Source: Acidobacteriota bacterium
GTDB lineage: Bacteria; Acidobacteriota; Thermoanaerobaculia; Multivoradales; J023
DNA: 41,437 bases
Assembly (NCBI GenBank): GCA_029263395.1
Contig: JAJCXO010000046.1
Span: forward strand, 1 to 41,437
Direction: 5' to 3'
Shown: piece by piece, positions 15,068-23,188 of the stretch
Layout: the number at the start of each line of letters is the position of its first letter
How positions within the stretch are numbered: position 1 is the first letter of the stretch
Made by a program: the position numbers and the translations under genes
The notes under the pieces: model-generated
What the model saw: only the letters and a program-made list of their open reading frames with translations
What the model was told of the DNA's origin: nothing
Database searches by the model: none

Positions 15068-16378
15068 ATGGTACCAGGCCTCGTCACCGTCTTTGTCATG
15101 GCTGTTTTGGTACAGGTCCTGATCTGGCGGGGCATGGGTCGGCGGCTACCGATCGGTGACGAGGTCGAATATCTCCACCGCGGCAGGTCTCGAGATCCCC
15201 ACGCACCGGAACGGTTTCTGCGTCCACCCACCCTACCGTGGCTGGCGAAACTCAGTCATCTACAGCCGGCGTCAGGGGAAAACCGCTTGCGGCTGGTTTT
15301 TGCGACCGTCAGCTGTCTCACCATCGCCTTGACCGCGTATGCCGGCTGGCTGCTGGCGGGTCCAGGAGTCGCCTTAATAGCTGCAGTCTTATTCGCCACC
15401 CAACCCGAACGCTTGCTGCTTGCCAACCACCTGTGGCCAGAGACGCTGCTCGCCGCCACGCTGGCAGCCTTAGCCGTCACCCAATCCTTACCAACCTCGA
15501 CAACTACCGCTCTCATCGCTGGCTTGTTGGTGGCACTTGGGGTCTCGATTCGGATCGACTTTCTTGCCGCCCTGCCGTTCCTACTCGTCGCCTGGCCAGA
15601 GGCACTGTCGCTGGAGGCACTGTCGCTCGAGGCACTGTCGCTCGAGGCACTGTCGTTGGCTACGATCGCCGCCCTATCGGGACCCTCGATCGTGCTGCTG
15701 GCAGCGCTCACGATCCGCAACTTCCGGCGCTACGGCATCGCCTTGCCCGACACTACATGGTCGTTCAATTTACTGGCGGCTCACTATGAGACCCTCGCCG
15801 AGGCCGACCGGCAACCAGGTATCGAGCAGCCGATCGCCGACGCGTTGGCGACCTGGGAGCAGCTACCGCAGGCACAAACATCACGCACCGGGTGGGTAGC
15901 CCTCAGCCAATTGTTGCGCTCGCCGGTGCGATTCGCCCGCGGCAGCATACGGCGACTCCTCACTCTCATCGGCCCGGACACGTTCATCCGCCAGAAGTTG
16001 TTACCTCGCGATGCCGCTTACCCTGAATTGGGCGATGCTGCGCGGCACCGCTGGGAGCGCCTCTTGAAGCTCAGTCTGCCAGCACTGATTGCTACCACCC
16101 TGACCCTATCGGTAGCCGGTGGCCAACCACCGCCAAGCTACACTTGGCCAACCCTCGGCCTGGTTTTGGTTTCGGTACTGTTCCATGCTCGGACCCGCAA
16201 TCGGGTGGCCTTCCTACCCATCTTGGCCCTGGTGGCTAGTCAGCAAATTGCAACGGTGGGCTGGGCGCTCGCTCGACGCCCCGAGTCTGCTACGCTCGTC
16301 ACCGTCAGCCTGCTGATCGCGGTCGACCTGCTGATCTTTTTTGCCCTGATCCGCATCCGCTGCTCCCAAGAGTTCTGA
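15068..16378 (+). CDS. GT-C-like polytopic membrane protein (putative glycosyltransferase)
   Basis: A 436-aa protein with about nine to ten hydrophobic segments. The first extracytoplasmic loop carries GDEVEYLHRG (Asp31, Glu32), the acidic motif typical of lipid-phosphosugar-dependent GT-C enzymes such as ArnT and PMT-family proteins. It is followed by a Pro-rich segment and paired helices. Enzymes of this fold move a sugar from a polyprenyl-phosphate donor to lipid A, protein or glycan on the outer face of the inner membrane. The acceptor cannot be inferred, because the flanking genes (C25 peptidase and ettA) give no clue. The ATG at 15068 has AAGGG 7 bases upstream. Four EALSL repeats in a membrane-proximal segment come from a 15-bp DNA repeat. 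Confidence 0.6.
   Translation: MVPGLVTVFVMAVLVQVLIWRGMGRRLPIGDEVEYLHRGRSRDPHAPERFLRPPTLPWLAKLSHLQPASGENRLRLVFATVSCLTIALTAYAGWLLAGPGVALIAAVLFATQPERLLLANHLWPETLLAATLAALAVTQSLPTSTTTALIAGLLVALGVSIRIDFLAALPFLLVAWPEALSLEALSLEALSLEALSLATIAALSGPSIVLLAALTIRNFRRYGIALPDTTWSFNLLAAHYETLAEADRQPGIEQPIADALATWEQLPQAQTSRTGWVALSQLLRSPVRFARGSIRRLLTLIGPDTFIRQKLLPRDAAYPELGDAARHRWERLLKLSLPALIATTLTLSVAGGQPPPSYTWPTLGLVLVSVLFHARTRNRVAFLPILALVASQQIATVGWALARRPESATLVTVSLLIAVDLLIFFALIRIRCSQEF
15601..15660. repeat. 15-bp tandem repeat (four units) in the GT-C-like gene
   Basis: Four contiguous 15-bp units, GGCACTGTCGCTCGA and close variants, encode four copies of Glu-Ala-Leu-Ser-Leu. It is the third in-frame minisatellite within 8 kb. 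Here it falls in or beside a predicted membrane segment, where length change might matter more than in a linker. Confidence 0.93.
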
Positions 16379-16466
16379 CGAGCGCTCTCAGACCCCCGAG
16401 ATCACCGCCTGAGTACCCGTCTCGTCGGTTCGACTCCCCCCTTTTCCAACCCCCATAGGAATTCCC

Positions 16467-18146
16467 ATGTCCGAGCAATATATCTACGTTATGAAGGGCT
16501 TGCGAAAGCTCTATCCGCCGCGCCGCGAGGTGCTCAAAGACATCTGGTTATCGTTCTTGCCCGGCGCCAAAATCGGCGTCCTCGGCCTCAACGGTGCCGG
16601 TAAGAGTACGTTGCTGAAGATCATGGCCGGCGACATCACCGAGTTCGATGGTGAGGCCTGGCCGGCCAAGGGCACCAAGGTCGGCTACCTGTCGCAGGAG
16701 CCCCAGCTCGATCCCGAAAAGACCGTCCGCGGCAACGTCGAAGACGGTGTGGCCGAAACCCGGGCGCTGCTCGAGCGTTTCGACGACATCAGTGCCCGCT
16801 TCGGCGAAGAGATGTCGGACGACGAGATGGAAAAGCTGCTGGCCGAACAAGGCCGGGTGCAAGACGCGATCGACGCCGCCAACGCCTGGGAGCTCGACCG
16901 CACCCTGGAGATTGCAATGGACGCCTTGCGGGTGCCGCCTGGGGATGCCGACGTCACCCAGCTCTCCGGTGGTGAGCGTCGCCGGGTCGCCCTCTGTCGC
17001 TTGCTGCTGAAGGCCCCGGATCTGCTGCTCCTCGACGAGCCCACTAACCACCTCGACGCCGAGTCGGTCGCCTGGCTCGAACGATTCCTGGCCGAGTACA
17101 AAGGTACCGTGGTGGCCGTCACCCATGATCGTTACTTCCTCGACAACGTAGCTGGCTGGATCTTGGAGCTCGACCGCGGCAAGGGTATCCCGTGGAAGGG
17201 CAACTACTCGTCCTGGCTCGAGCAGAAGCAAGAGCGCTTATCGCAGGAAGAGAAGCAGACGTCGTCGCGGCAACGCACTCTGAAACGTGAGCTCGACTGG
17301 ATTCGGATGGCACCCCGCGCCCGTCAAGCCAAGGGTAAAGCGCGTCTCAATGCCTACGAGCAATTGCTGCAAGAAGATCGCGAGGGAGATAGCCACTCCA
17401 CCACCCGCGAGATCCAGATCCCGGCTGGCCCTCGCCTCGGTGATTTGGTGGTCGAGGCCAAGAACCTGCGCAAAGCCTACGACGACAAATTGCTGATCGA
17501 GGATCTTTCCTTCTCGTTGCCGCCGGGCGGCATTGTGGGCGTCATCGGTCCCAACGGCGCCGGCAAAACCACCCTCTTCCGGATGATCGTTGGCGACGAG
17601 AAACCCGACGCCGGTGAGCTACGCCTCGGCGACACCGTCGAGTTCGCCTACGTCGACCAGAGCCGCGACTCCCTGGACGGTGAAAAGCAAGTGTGGGAAG
17701 CGATCTCCGACGGCCACGACATCGTCACCCTCGGTCGGCGCGAGGTCCCCGCGCGTGCCTACGCCGCAGCCTTCAACTTCACCGGGGCCGACCAACAGAA
17801 GCAGGTCAAGAGCCTCTCCGGAGGTGAACGCAACCGCGTCCACCTGGCCCGCACCCTCAAGGTCGGCGGCAACTTGTTGCTCCTCGATGAGCCCACCAAC
17901 GATCTCGACGTCGACACCTTGCGGGCGCTCGAAGAAGCGCTGCTCGCCTTTGCCGGTTGTGCCGTCGTGATCAGCCATGATCGCTGGTTCCTCGACCGTA
18001 TCGCCACCCACATCCTGGCCTTCGAGGGTGACTCCAAGGTGGTCTGGTTCGAAGGCAACTACGAAGCCTACGAGGCCGACCGCAAACGTCGCCTCGGTGC
18101 CGATGCCGACCAGCCACATCGCATCAAATACAAGAAGCTACGGTAG
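16467..18146 (+). CDS. ettA: Energy-dependent translational throttle protein EttA
   Basis: A 559-aa ABC-F ATPase close in length and sequence to E. coli EttA (555 aa). It has two ABC domains. The first has Walker [10 protein letters not shown] (40-48), [11 protein letters not shown] after it, and signature [13 protein letters not shown]. The second has GPNGAGKTT and signature [13 protein letters not shown]. Both Walker B strands end LLLDEPTN. The [15 protein letters not shown] stretch and the following basic helices are the interdomain linker (PtIM) that reaches the ribosomal peptidyl-transferase region. EttA binds the ribosomal E site and gates entry into elongation according to ATP/ADP level. 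AGGA lies shortly before the ATG. The gene is monocistronic and followed directly by REP-like repeats. Confidence 0.95.
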   Translation: MSEQYIYVMKGLRKLYPPRREVLKDIWLSFLPGAKIGVLGLNGAGKSTLLKIMAGDITEFDGEAWPAKGTKVGYLSQEPQLDPEKTVRGNVEDGVAETRALLERFDDISARFGEEMSDDEMEKLLAEQGRVQDAIDAANAWELDRTLEIAMDALRVPPGDADVTQLSGGERRRVALCRLLLKAPDLLLLDEPTNHLDAESVAWLERFLAEYKGTVVAVTHDRYFLDNVAGWILELDRGKGIPWKGNYSSWLEQKQERLSQEEKQTSSRQRTLKRELDWIRMAPRARQAKGKARLNAYEQLLQEDREGDSHSTTREIQIPAGPRLGDLVVEAKNLRKAYDDKLLIEDLSFSLPPGGIVGVIGPNGAGKTTLFRMIVGDEKPDAGELRLGDTVEFAYVDQSRDSLDGEKQVWEAISDGHDIVTLGRREVPARAYAAAFNFTGADQQKQVKSLSGGERNRVHLARTLKVGGNLLLLDEPTNDLDVDTLRALEEALLAFAGCAVVISHDRWFLDRIATHILAFEGDSKVVWFEGNYEAYEADRKRRLGADADQPHRIKYKKLR

Positions 18147-18150
18147 CTGG

Positions 18151-18221
18151 AAGCCCGCCGTCCGGGGCTGGCGCCGAGGAGCACCAGCGACGTGGCGTGA
18201 GCCCCGGGTTAGACGACCCCA
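18151..18221. repeat. REP-like element, copy A
   Basis: This GC-rich palindromic unit contains GGGGCTGGCGCCGAGGAGCA, then GACGTGGCGTGAGCCCCGGG and ends TTAGACGACCCCA. The GGGGCT/AGCCCC arms can form a strong hairpin. The 5' arm is interrupted by a short insertion relative to copies B and C. It lies immediately after ettA and could also help end that transcript. Confidence 0.85.
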
Positions 18222-18222
18222 C

Positions 18223-18296
18223 GCCCCGGAGGGGCTCAATCGTAAAGCCCGGGGCTGGCGCCGCGGAGCACCAGCGACGTGGCGTGAGCCCCGGGA
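18223..18296. repeat. REP-like element, copy B
   Basis: Begins GCCCCGGAGGGGCTCAATCG, then TAAAGCCCGGGGCTGGCGCC and ends GTGAGCCCCGGGA. It is in direct orientation with copies A and C and lacks the TTAGACGACC tail. Outer and inner GGGGCT/AGCCCC arms allow a double hairpin. Confidence 0.85.
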
Positions 18297-18468
18297 ACTT
18301 GGAGTCGCAGATAACAAATCATGCCCCGCCGCCTGCTGCAGCGTCTGGCTCGGCGTCTTTATGGGCTCCCCAGAGCGCCTGTGACTCTCGTAACGCATGC
18401 CTCCGCATATTCCTTCTCGTGCCGCCGTATGTTCCTTCTCGTAGTGTCCGATCATTCCGGTGATCCCA

Positions 18469-18554
18469 GCCCCGGAGGGGCTCAATCGTAAAGCCCGGGG
18501 CTGGCGCCGAGGAGCCCAAGCGACGTGGCGTGAGCCCCGGGTTAGACGACCCCA
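18469..18554. repeat. REP-like element, copy C
   Basis: The most complete copy (about 86 bp), with both the GCCCCGGAGGGGCTCAATCG head and the TTAGACGACCCCA tail. It lies just past the 3' end of the REP-associated transposase gene and is followed by another GC-rich inverted segment (CCGCCCTGACGGGGCGG). Confidence 0.88.
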
Positions 18555-18597
18555 AGATCTCCCGCCCTGACGGGGCGGAACCGCCCCTCTGGGAGGG

Positions 18598-18945
18598 TCA
18601 GTCCCAAAGATACCGTTCATCGAACTCGACACTGTGCTTCTTGAGCAAGCTGAGAAACTCCGTCTGGAATGATCGATCTCGATGGTGCTCCTCTTGCGTT
18701 CGTATGTAGAGGCTGACGTTCTCCACCTGCGAAGGACTCACAGTGAACGCACCATAACCCGTTTGCCATGCAAACCGATCACCGGGCCTTTCGTGGTTGA
18801 CCCAACTAGACGAATCAGACTTGATAGCACGCAACATGTCGGACACCGACTTACGGGCCGGAAAGCGAACGAGGCAGTGGATGTGATCAGGCATGCCGCC
18901 AATCTCGATTGTTTTTCCAGCGTGGTTTCGGATGATCCCGGCCAT
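18598..18945 (-). CDS. REP-associated tyrosine transposase (IS200/IS605 Y1 type), 5'-truncated
   Basis: 115 aa matching the C-terminal three quarters of a Y1-type HUH transposase. It carries the metal-binding HUH motif (GGMPDHIHCLVRF, His21 and His23), LRAIKSDSSSWVN, the basic/aromatic FAWQTGYGAF block and the catalytic Tyr80 in VSLYIRTQEEHHR. The first beta strand of the family (usually H-x-V-F-x-T-K-x-R) is missing. In-frame codons upstream of Met 18945 still read KEPLYRYMAGII, a family-like continuation, but diverge before that, where a tandem repeat begins. Such enzymes are associated with REP palindromes, and three REP-like units flank this gene, so it is probably a RAYT. The missing N-terminus suggests it is inactive or decayed. 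Confidence 0.8.
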   Translation of the reverse strand: MAGIIRNHAGKTIEIGGMPDHIHCLVRFPARKSVSDMLRAIKSDSSSWVNHERPGDRFAWQTGYGAFTVSPSQVENVSLYIRTQEEHHRDRSFQTEFLSLLKKHSVEFDERYLWD

Positions 18946-19035
18946 GTATCTGTAGAGAGGTTCTTTGATGTCATCCTCATGATCTGCGCTGAGTAGTTGG
19001 GCTCGGGAAGCCTGCCAGGAGACGCGCTCGAGGAC

Positions 19036-19093
19036 GCCAATCCCCGGCGGATCTCGACTCTGTGCACTACCGAGCAGGCCAATCCCCGGCGGA
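19036..19093. repeat. Two direct copies of a 16-bp motif, 42 bp apart
   Basis: GCCAATCCCCGGCGGA occurs exactly at 19036 and 19078, an offset of 42 bases. The offset equals the period of the larger array that begins at 19128, though the motif differs. Both lie where the N-terminal part of the transposase gene would be expected. Confidence 0.85.
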
Positions 19094-19127
19094 GATCAAC
19101 CCATGTCGCTGATCTGCGGGCTTATCA

Positions 19128-19369
19128 CCAGGTGATAGGCCCTCTGCCCTTGGTCAGAACCTCTGCCGCCCGGGTGATATCGCTTTTGTCGGCCGACATA
19201 TTGGATATTACCGGGTGATATCGCTTTTGTCGGCCGACATTTCACGGTTTCTCCGGGTGATGACGCTTTTGTCGGCCGACGGTGTGCGTTGTTACCCGGT
19301 GATATTGGGGTCATTTTTCGACTGTCCCGGGGTTCACCGGGTCATTTTGGTCGCTTTTTCTTTGTCGGC
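19128..19369. repeat. Helically phased 41-42 bp repeat array (six units)
   Basis: Units start at 19128, 19170, 19211, 19253, 19295 and 19337. The three central units share CCGGGTGATATCGC (the third reads CCGGGTGATGACGC) followed by TTTTGTCGGCCGAC, including the perfect palindrome GTCGGCCGAC, with 11-13 unrelated bases between units. Outer units are degenerate: the first keeps CCAGGTGAT inside the palindrome TATCACCAGGTGATA, and the last two keep CCCGGTGAT or CCGGGTCAT plus T-rich segments. A period of 42 is four helical turns. The array ends about 100 bases before the start of the di-haem protein gene, so it may be a cis-regulatory array. The multiple-site end of a decayed transposon is the main alternative. 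Confidence 0.9.
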
Positions 19370-19472
19370 ATCGTACCGCACCGGTTTGATCCCTTTTCCG
19401 CCCGGATGGAACGTTACTTAGAGACACCGCACGCACATCTACGGACCGACCGTGTTCCAAGGAGGACGAGTC

Positions 19473-22400
19473 ATGCACAGGAATCGGTACCAACGAACCC
19501 TCGTGGTCACGCTGTCTCTGCTGATGTTGCTGACGCCGCTGTCGACGGTGGCGCAGCCCCCGAACTGCCAGCCGAGCAGCGTCGAGCCTTTTGTCGACAA
19601 CCGCGATGGCTACTTGGTGAACTTCGAGGAGCCACCGATTCACCCGCTGGAGCTGTCGTTCAATGGTCGCCGGCTGTATGCGGCGAACGTCCCGGATGGG
19701 CGGGTGAGTGTCTTCGACATCTCGTCCCCCGGCAGCCCGCAGTTGATCCGGGAAGTTGCGGTGGGGCTCGGACCGGTGTCGCTCCGCCGCCGGCCGCCAC
19801 AGAATATTCTGCCGGTTGAACCGGTCGATCCACTGCCCCTGCCAGTCACCGGCGGGTTCGCACTCAAGACATCCCGCGATTTCGCGCAAGTTGTGCCGGC
19901 GCCGGTCGCCCGCCATCTCTGGGTAGTGTGTATGTCGTCCAACGCGATCTTCATCGTCGACGAGGTGACCCTGCGGGTTGTGGATTCCGTGCGCCTCACC
20001 CATCGACCTGCCGATCTGGTGTTCGACGCCGCCGGCAAAACAGCCTACGTTTCGCTGTCGGACTCGAACCAGATCATCGTGCTCGATGCCGACAATCCGC
20101 ACGCCCCGATGCCGCCCCGGATCGAGTTCGAGAGCGAGATGCCGCTGGGCAGCAACGTCGCCGTTCACGTTGAGGAGCCGCGGACTCTGATGCGCGACGG
20201 CAATGACGTCTACGCCCTCTCCTTCCTCTCCGGCAACGGCAGCACCGCAGCGTTACCCTCGGTGACCGATCCGCAGATCGAACAGCAGTGGGACTTCTGG
20301 CCGGCACTGCCCGAACCACCCGATCGGGACGTCCTGCGCCTCGACCTCACCGGCGGTTCCCCCGGTGCTACCGCCGCACTGTGGCGGATGGGCACCATCA
20401 ACTTCGATCTCGCCAAGGGCGGCCCGCACGGTGATTTCTACGTATCGTCGCTCGACATGCGGAATCTCGATAGCCAACTCGAGGGAGAGCCCGAATATCA
20501 GCAGGAGGCGTTTGCGCTCCACACCGTGAGCCACGCGGCGCCCTCGGTCACCGGGGCGCCGCAAGCCGGTACTGTCACCATCGACCTCAACGACCCCGCC
20601 AACCACGCGCCCGGCTTGGTGTCTTCGGGCTTCCGCTGCGCGATGCCCAACGACCTCCACTTCACCAGCGACAACAGCAAGCTCTTCGTCGCCTGCGGCG
20701 ACAGCCGGACGGTGGCGCTGCTCGACGCCAACACCGACCAAGTGATTGCGGAGTTCAAGGCCACCGCCGGTACCCGCGGCTTCGGCATCCGCGGCGTGCT
20801 GCTCAACCGCAGCGAGCGCTGGCTCTACGCTTACGGCCGGGGCGACACGACCTTGCTCGTGTTCGACACGGCGAATCTGGTTGCTGGCGCGCCGAACCCG
20901 CCGCAGCAGGTGCTCTCGCTGGGTTGGGACATCACGCCAAACAACGTGGTCGCCGGGCGTTTCCACTTCCTCGACGGCTCGAACTCCAACGACGGGGTGT
21001 CGACCTGCAACACCTGCCACATCGACGGCCACCTCGACGGCATCGCCTGGGACCTTTCGGACTTTACCGGTGACACCACCATCACCCCGCGCGACGTGCC
21101 ACGGGTGCCGAAAGGGGGCAAGACCACCATGTCGCTGCTCGGGATCGAGGAGACGCCACCCTTCCACTGGCGCGGCGACCGGGCGGATCTCGACGCATTC
21201 AATCCAGCGTTCGAAGGCCTGCTGGGAGGCAGCCAGCTCGACGACACTCCGGGTGGTGATCTCGACGATTTCCTCGACTTCGTCTTCACTCTGTCCTATC
21301 CGCCGAGCCCGCACCAGAACCTCGACCGTACCTACTCCACTAACGCTCGGATCGGCTTTGACTGTTTCGAGTCGGAGATTGCCCACGACCTGACCTCCGA
21401 CACCACCGGCTTGCCGCCGAACCCGCCAACGAGCGGCGTGATAGCGCTCACCTGCGAGCAATGCCACTCGATGGCCGGCGGCTCGGGCACTCTGAACCAG
21501 GTCAACAACCCGATCCGCGGGCTGTTGGCCGACGACGCCACCCAGCTCCGCGGGGTCTGGGACAAAGAGAGCGATACCGTCGACTATGACCCGGTTATCA
21601 GTTGCCCAAGCAACCCGTATTGCAACGGATTCGTCAACGAAATTCCGGCCACCGGCTGGGGCTTGGCGAACACCGGTTTTGTCGACACGATCTTCAACTT
21701 CGTCAGTCTCGGCGTTTTCAGTCAACTGCCGACTGGATCGCAGGATGAGATCTCCCAGTTCATCCTCGAGATGGACACCGGCTCGGCGCCAACCACGGCG
21801 GCGGCCCACCAGCTCGATGGCACCCTCGCGGGTGGCGGAGCCTTGCCGTCACCGCTCAAGGAGCTCGTCGCCGGGACAACGGCCACCGCGCCGGCCACCG
21901 TGCCAGCCAACGACCTGATCGCCCGCGGCTGGGTCATGCATCAAGGCTCACCGAGGTCGATCGGGATGCTTTACGACCCGACGGCGACGCCGACCGCAGT
22001 CTTCGTCACCGACACCGTCGACAACACGGCCGCGGGCTGTACGGCCGACGCCTCGGTCGCGCCCGGGGCCAACGGCATCGGCCCGTTCAGCCTTACCCAG
22101 CTCGACGCGATGGTGGCGGCAGGCCAGGCGGTCCTCACCGTCATCGGCACGCCGGTCGGCTCGGGCTACCGGCTCGGGCTCGATCGCGACATGGACTGCC
22201 TGCGCGATGGCGACGAGGCCGCGCACGGCACGGTGGCGAACAACCCGGACTTCGACCGCGACCGATTCCCAGACGGCTACGAGGTGCGGCTGGGTAGCGA
22301 TCCGACGCTCATGACCAGCGTGCCGTCGGACAACACGGCCCCAATCGTGCCGCTCGGCGGCTCTACCATCGCCTGGAAGAACTCGAACGTGATGAAGGTG

Positions 22401-23063
22401 CGCTGGGAGACCGACGAAGAGTCCAAGAGCCGGTTGCGTGTTTTCGACACCAGCGGCGTGACCCCTGTGCTCGTCTTCTCCAAAACCGAAGGGCAGTTCA
22501 AGCGCCAACACGTGATGCTGGCGCGGGACCTAAAGCCTGGCCGCTCGTACTCGGCCGAGGCCGAGACCGAGGACCCGAGCGTCAACCAGCAAACCTTTCA
22601 GGTAGGGGGCGACACCACGCAGAGCCACCTCTTCGAGTCGGTCCACGTCGCGGACACCACGCTGACTCACCTCGGACCAAGCTCGACGCCGGGGTTGGAG
22701 CAGTATCAGGCCGACTTCCACATCGTTCGCGAGGATGGCACGGACTCAGTCGGCGCCGAGGTCACCTTCACCCTCGTCGAGTGGGTGCCGGGTCAGGGCA
22801 GCTGCGTCTCGACCGACCCAGGCGCCTGCAACCAAGCCTTGGTCACCGCCCCGGCGGGAGCCGGCGGCATCGCCACCTTGGTTTTCGACGGCAAGCTCGA
22901 CTTCCAGGCCCAGGGCGGCTTCACCGAGGCTTTTGCCACCGACGTCGGCTTTGCCACATCGGGTGCGGACGTCCGTCTCTACTTCCACAGCCTGGACGGC
23001 CAGTGCGGCCACTGGGATCAGGAAGGGCTTTACGGTCTGACGCCGAGCCACCCCTGTTTGTAG
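19473..23063 (+). CDS. Secreted beta-propeller di-haem c-type cytochrome protein
   Basis: A 1196-aa exported protein with a signal peptide (about 1-29, ending STVAQ) and a YVTN/YncE-like propeller (about 45-470; LELSFNGRRLYAANVPDGRV, AYVSLSDSNQIIVLDAD, LFVACGDSRTVALLD). A cytochrome c peroxidase/MauG-like part carries two haem sites: Cys512-x-x-Cys-His516 (CNTCHIDGH) and Cys661-x-x-Cys-His665 (CEQCHSM). A calcium-binding-type Asp-rich segment follows (DRDMDCLRDGD and DFDRDRFPDGYE), then Fn3/Ig-like domains. It would act in the periplasm or at the surface in electron transfer or oxidation; the substrate is unknown. The start at 19473 has a near-perfect AAGGAGG 7 bases upstream; the in-frame ATG at 19452 does not. 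The 42-bp repeat array lies just upstream. Confidence 0.85.
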   Translation: MHRNRYQRTLVVTLSLLMLLTPLSTVAQPPNCQPSSVEPFVDNRDGYLVNFEEPPIHPLELSFNGRRLYAANVPDGRVSVFDISSPGSPQLIREVAVGLGPVSLRRRPPQNILPVEPVDPLPLPVTGGFALKTSRDFAQVVPAPVARHLWVVCMSSNAIFIVDEVTLRVVDSVRLTHRPADLVFDAAGKTAYVSLSDSNQIIVLDADNPHAPMPPRIEFESEMPLGSNVAVHVEEPRTLMRDGNDVYALSFLSGNGSTAALPSVTDPQIEQQWDFWPALPEPPDRDVLRLDLTGGSPGATAALWRMGTINFDLAKGGPHGDFYVSSLDMRNLDSQLEGEPEYQQEAFALHTVSHAAPSVTGAPQAGTVTIDLNDPANHAPGLVSSGFRCAMPNDLHFTSDNSKLFVACGDSRTVALLDANTDQVIAEFKATAGTRGFGIRGVLLNRSERWLYAYGRGDTTLLVFDTANLVAGAPNPPQQVLSLGWDITPNNVVAGRFHFLDGSNSNDGVSTCNTCHIDGHLDGIAWDLSDFTGDTTITPRDVPRVPKGGKTTMSLLGIEETPPFHWRGDRADLDAFNPAFEGLLGGSQLDDTPGGDLDDFLDFVFTLSYPPSPHQNLDRTYSTNARIGFDCFESEIAHDLTSDTTGLPPNPPTSGVIALTCEQCHSMAGGSGTLNQVNNPIRGLLADDATQLRGVWDKESDTVDYDPVISCPSNPYCNGFVNEIPATGWGLANTGFVDTIFNFVSLGVFSQLPTGSQDEISQFILEMDTGSAPTTAAAHQLDGTLAGGGALPSPLKELVAGTTATAPATVPANDLIARGWVMHQGSPRSIGMLYDPTATPTAVFVTDTVDNTAAGCTADASVAPGANGIGPFSLTQLDAMVAAGQAVLTVIGTPVGSGYRLGLDRDMDCLRDGDEAAHGTVANNPDFDRDRFPDGYEVRLGSDPTLMTSVPSDNTAPIVPLGGSTIAWKNSNVMKVRWETDEESKSRLRVFDTSGVTPVLVFSKTEGQFKRQHVMLARDLKPGRSYSAEAETEDPSVNQQTFQVGGDTTQSHLFESVHVADTTLTHLGPSSTPGLEQYQADFHIVREDGTDSVGAEVTFTLVEWVPGQGSCVSTDPGACNQALVTAPAGAGGIATLVFDGKLDFQAQGGFTEAFATDVGFATSGADVRLYFHSLDGQCGHWDQEGLYGLTPSHPCL

Positions 23064-23076
23064 GGGGGCGGCGTCA
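23038..23076 (+). terminator. Hairpin across the stop codon of the di-haem gene
   Basis: TGACGCCG (23038-23045) and CGGCGTCA (23069-23076) pair exactly, and CCCC/GGGG inside extends the stem. The hairpin includes the TAG at 23061. No T-tract follows, so it is at best a Rho-assisted or attenuating structure between convergent genes. Confidence 0.35.
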
Positions 23077-23188
23077 CCTGGTCGGCACCCGTACCGCTGA
23101 GCACCCTCGGCACCGACACCCAAGTTTGTCCTCTGCTCAGGACACTCACCCTAGTGCCCCATGTGTGCAACTCGAAAACTGACAGACA

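Noticed and set aside
19128-19369. CRISPR array
   Set aside because: Units are regular, but the gaps are only 11-13 bases, the outer units are degenerate, and no cas gene is in the window.
20253-21809. 518-aa ORF on the minus strand inside the di-haem gene
   Set aside because: It is antisense to haem motifs and propeller repeats with clear coding sense on plus, and its composition (Arg/Val/Glu-rich, no domain) is typical of a GC-rich shadow.
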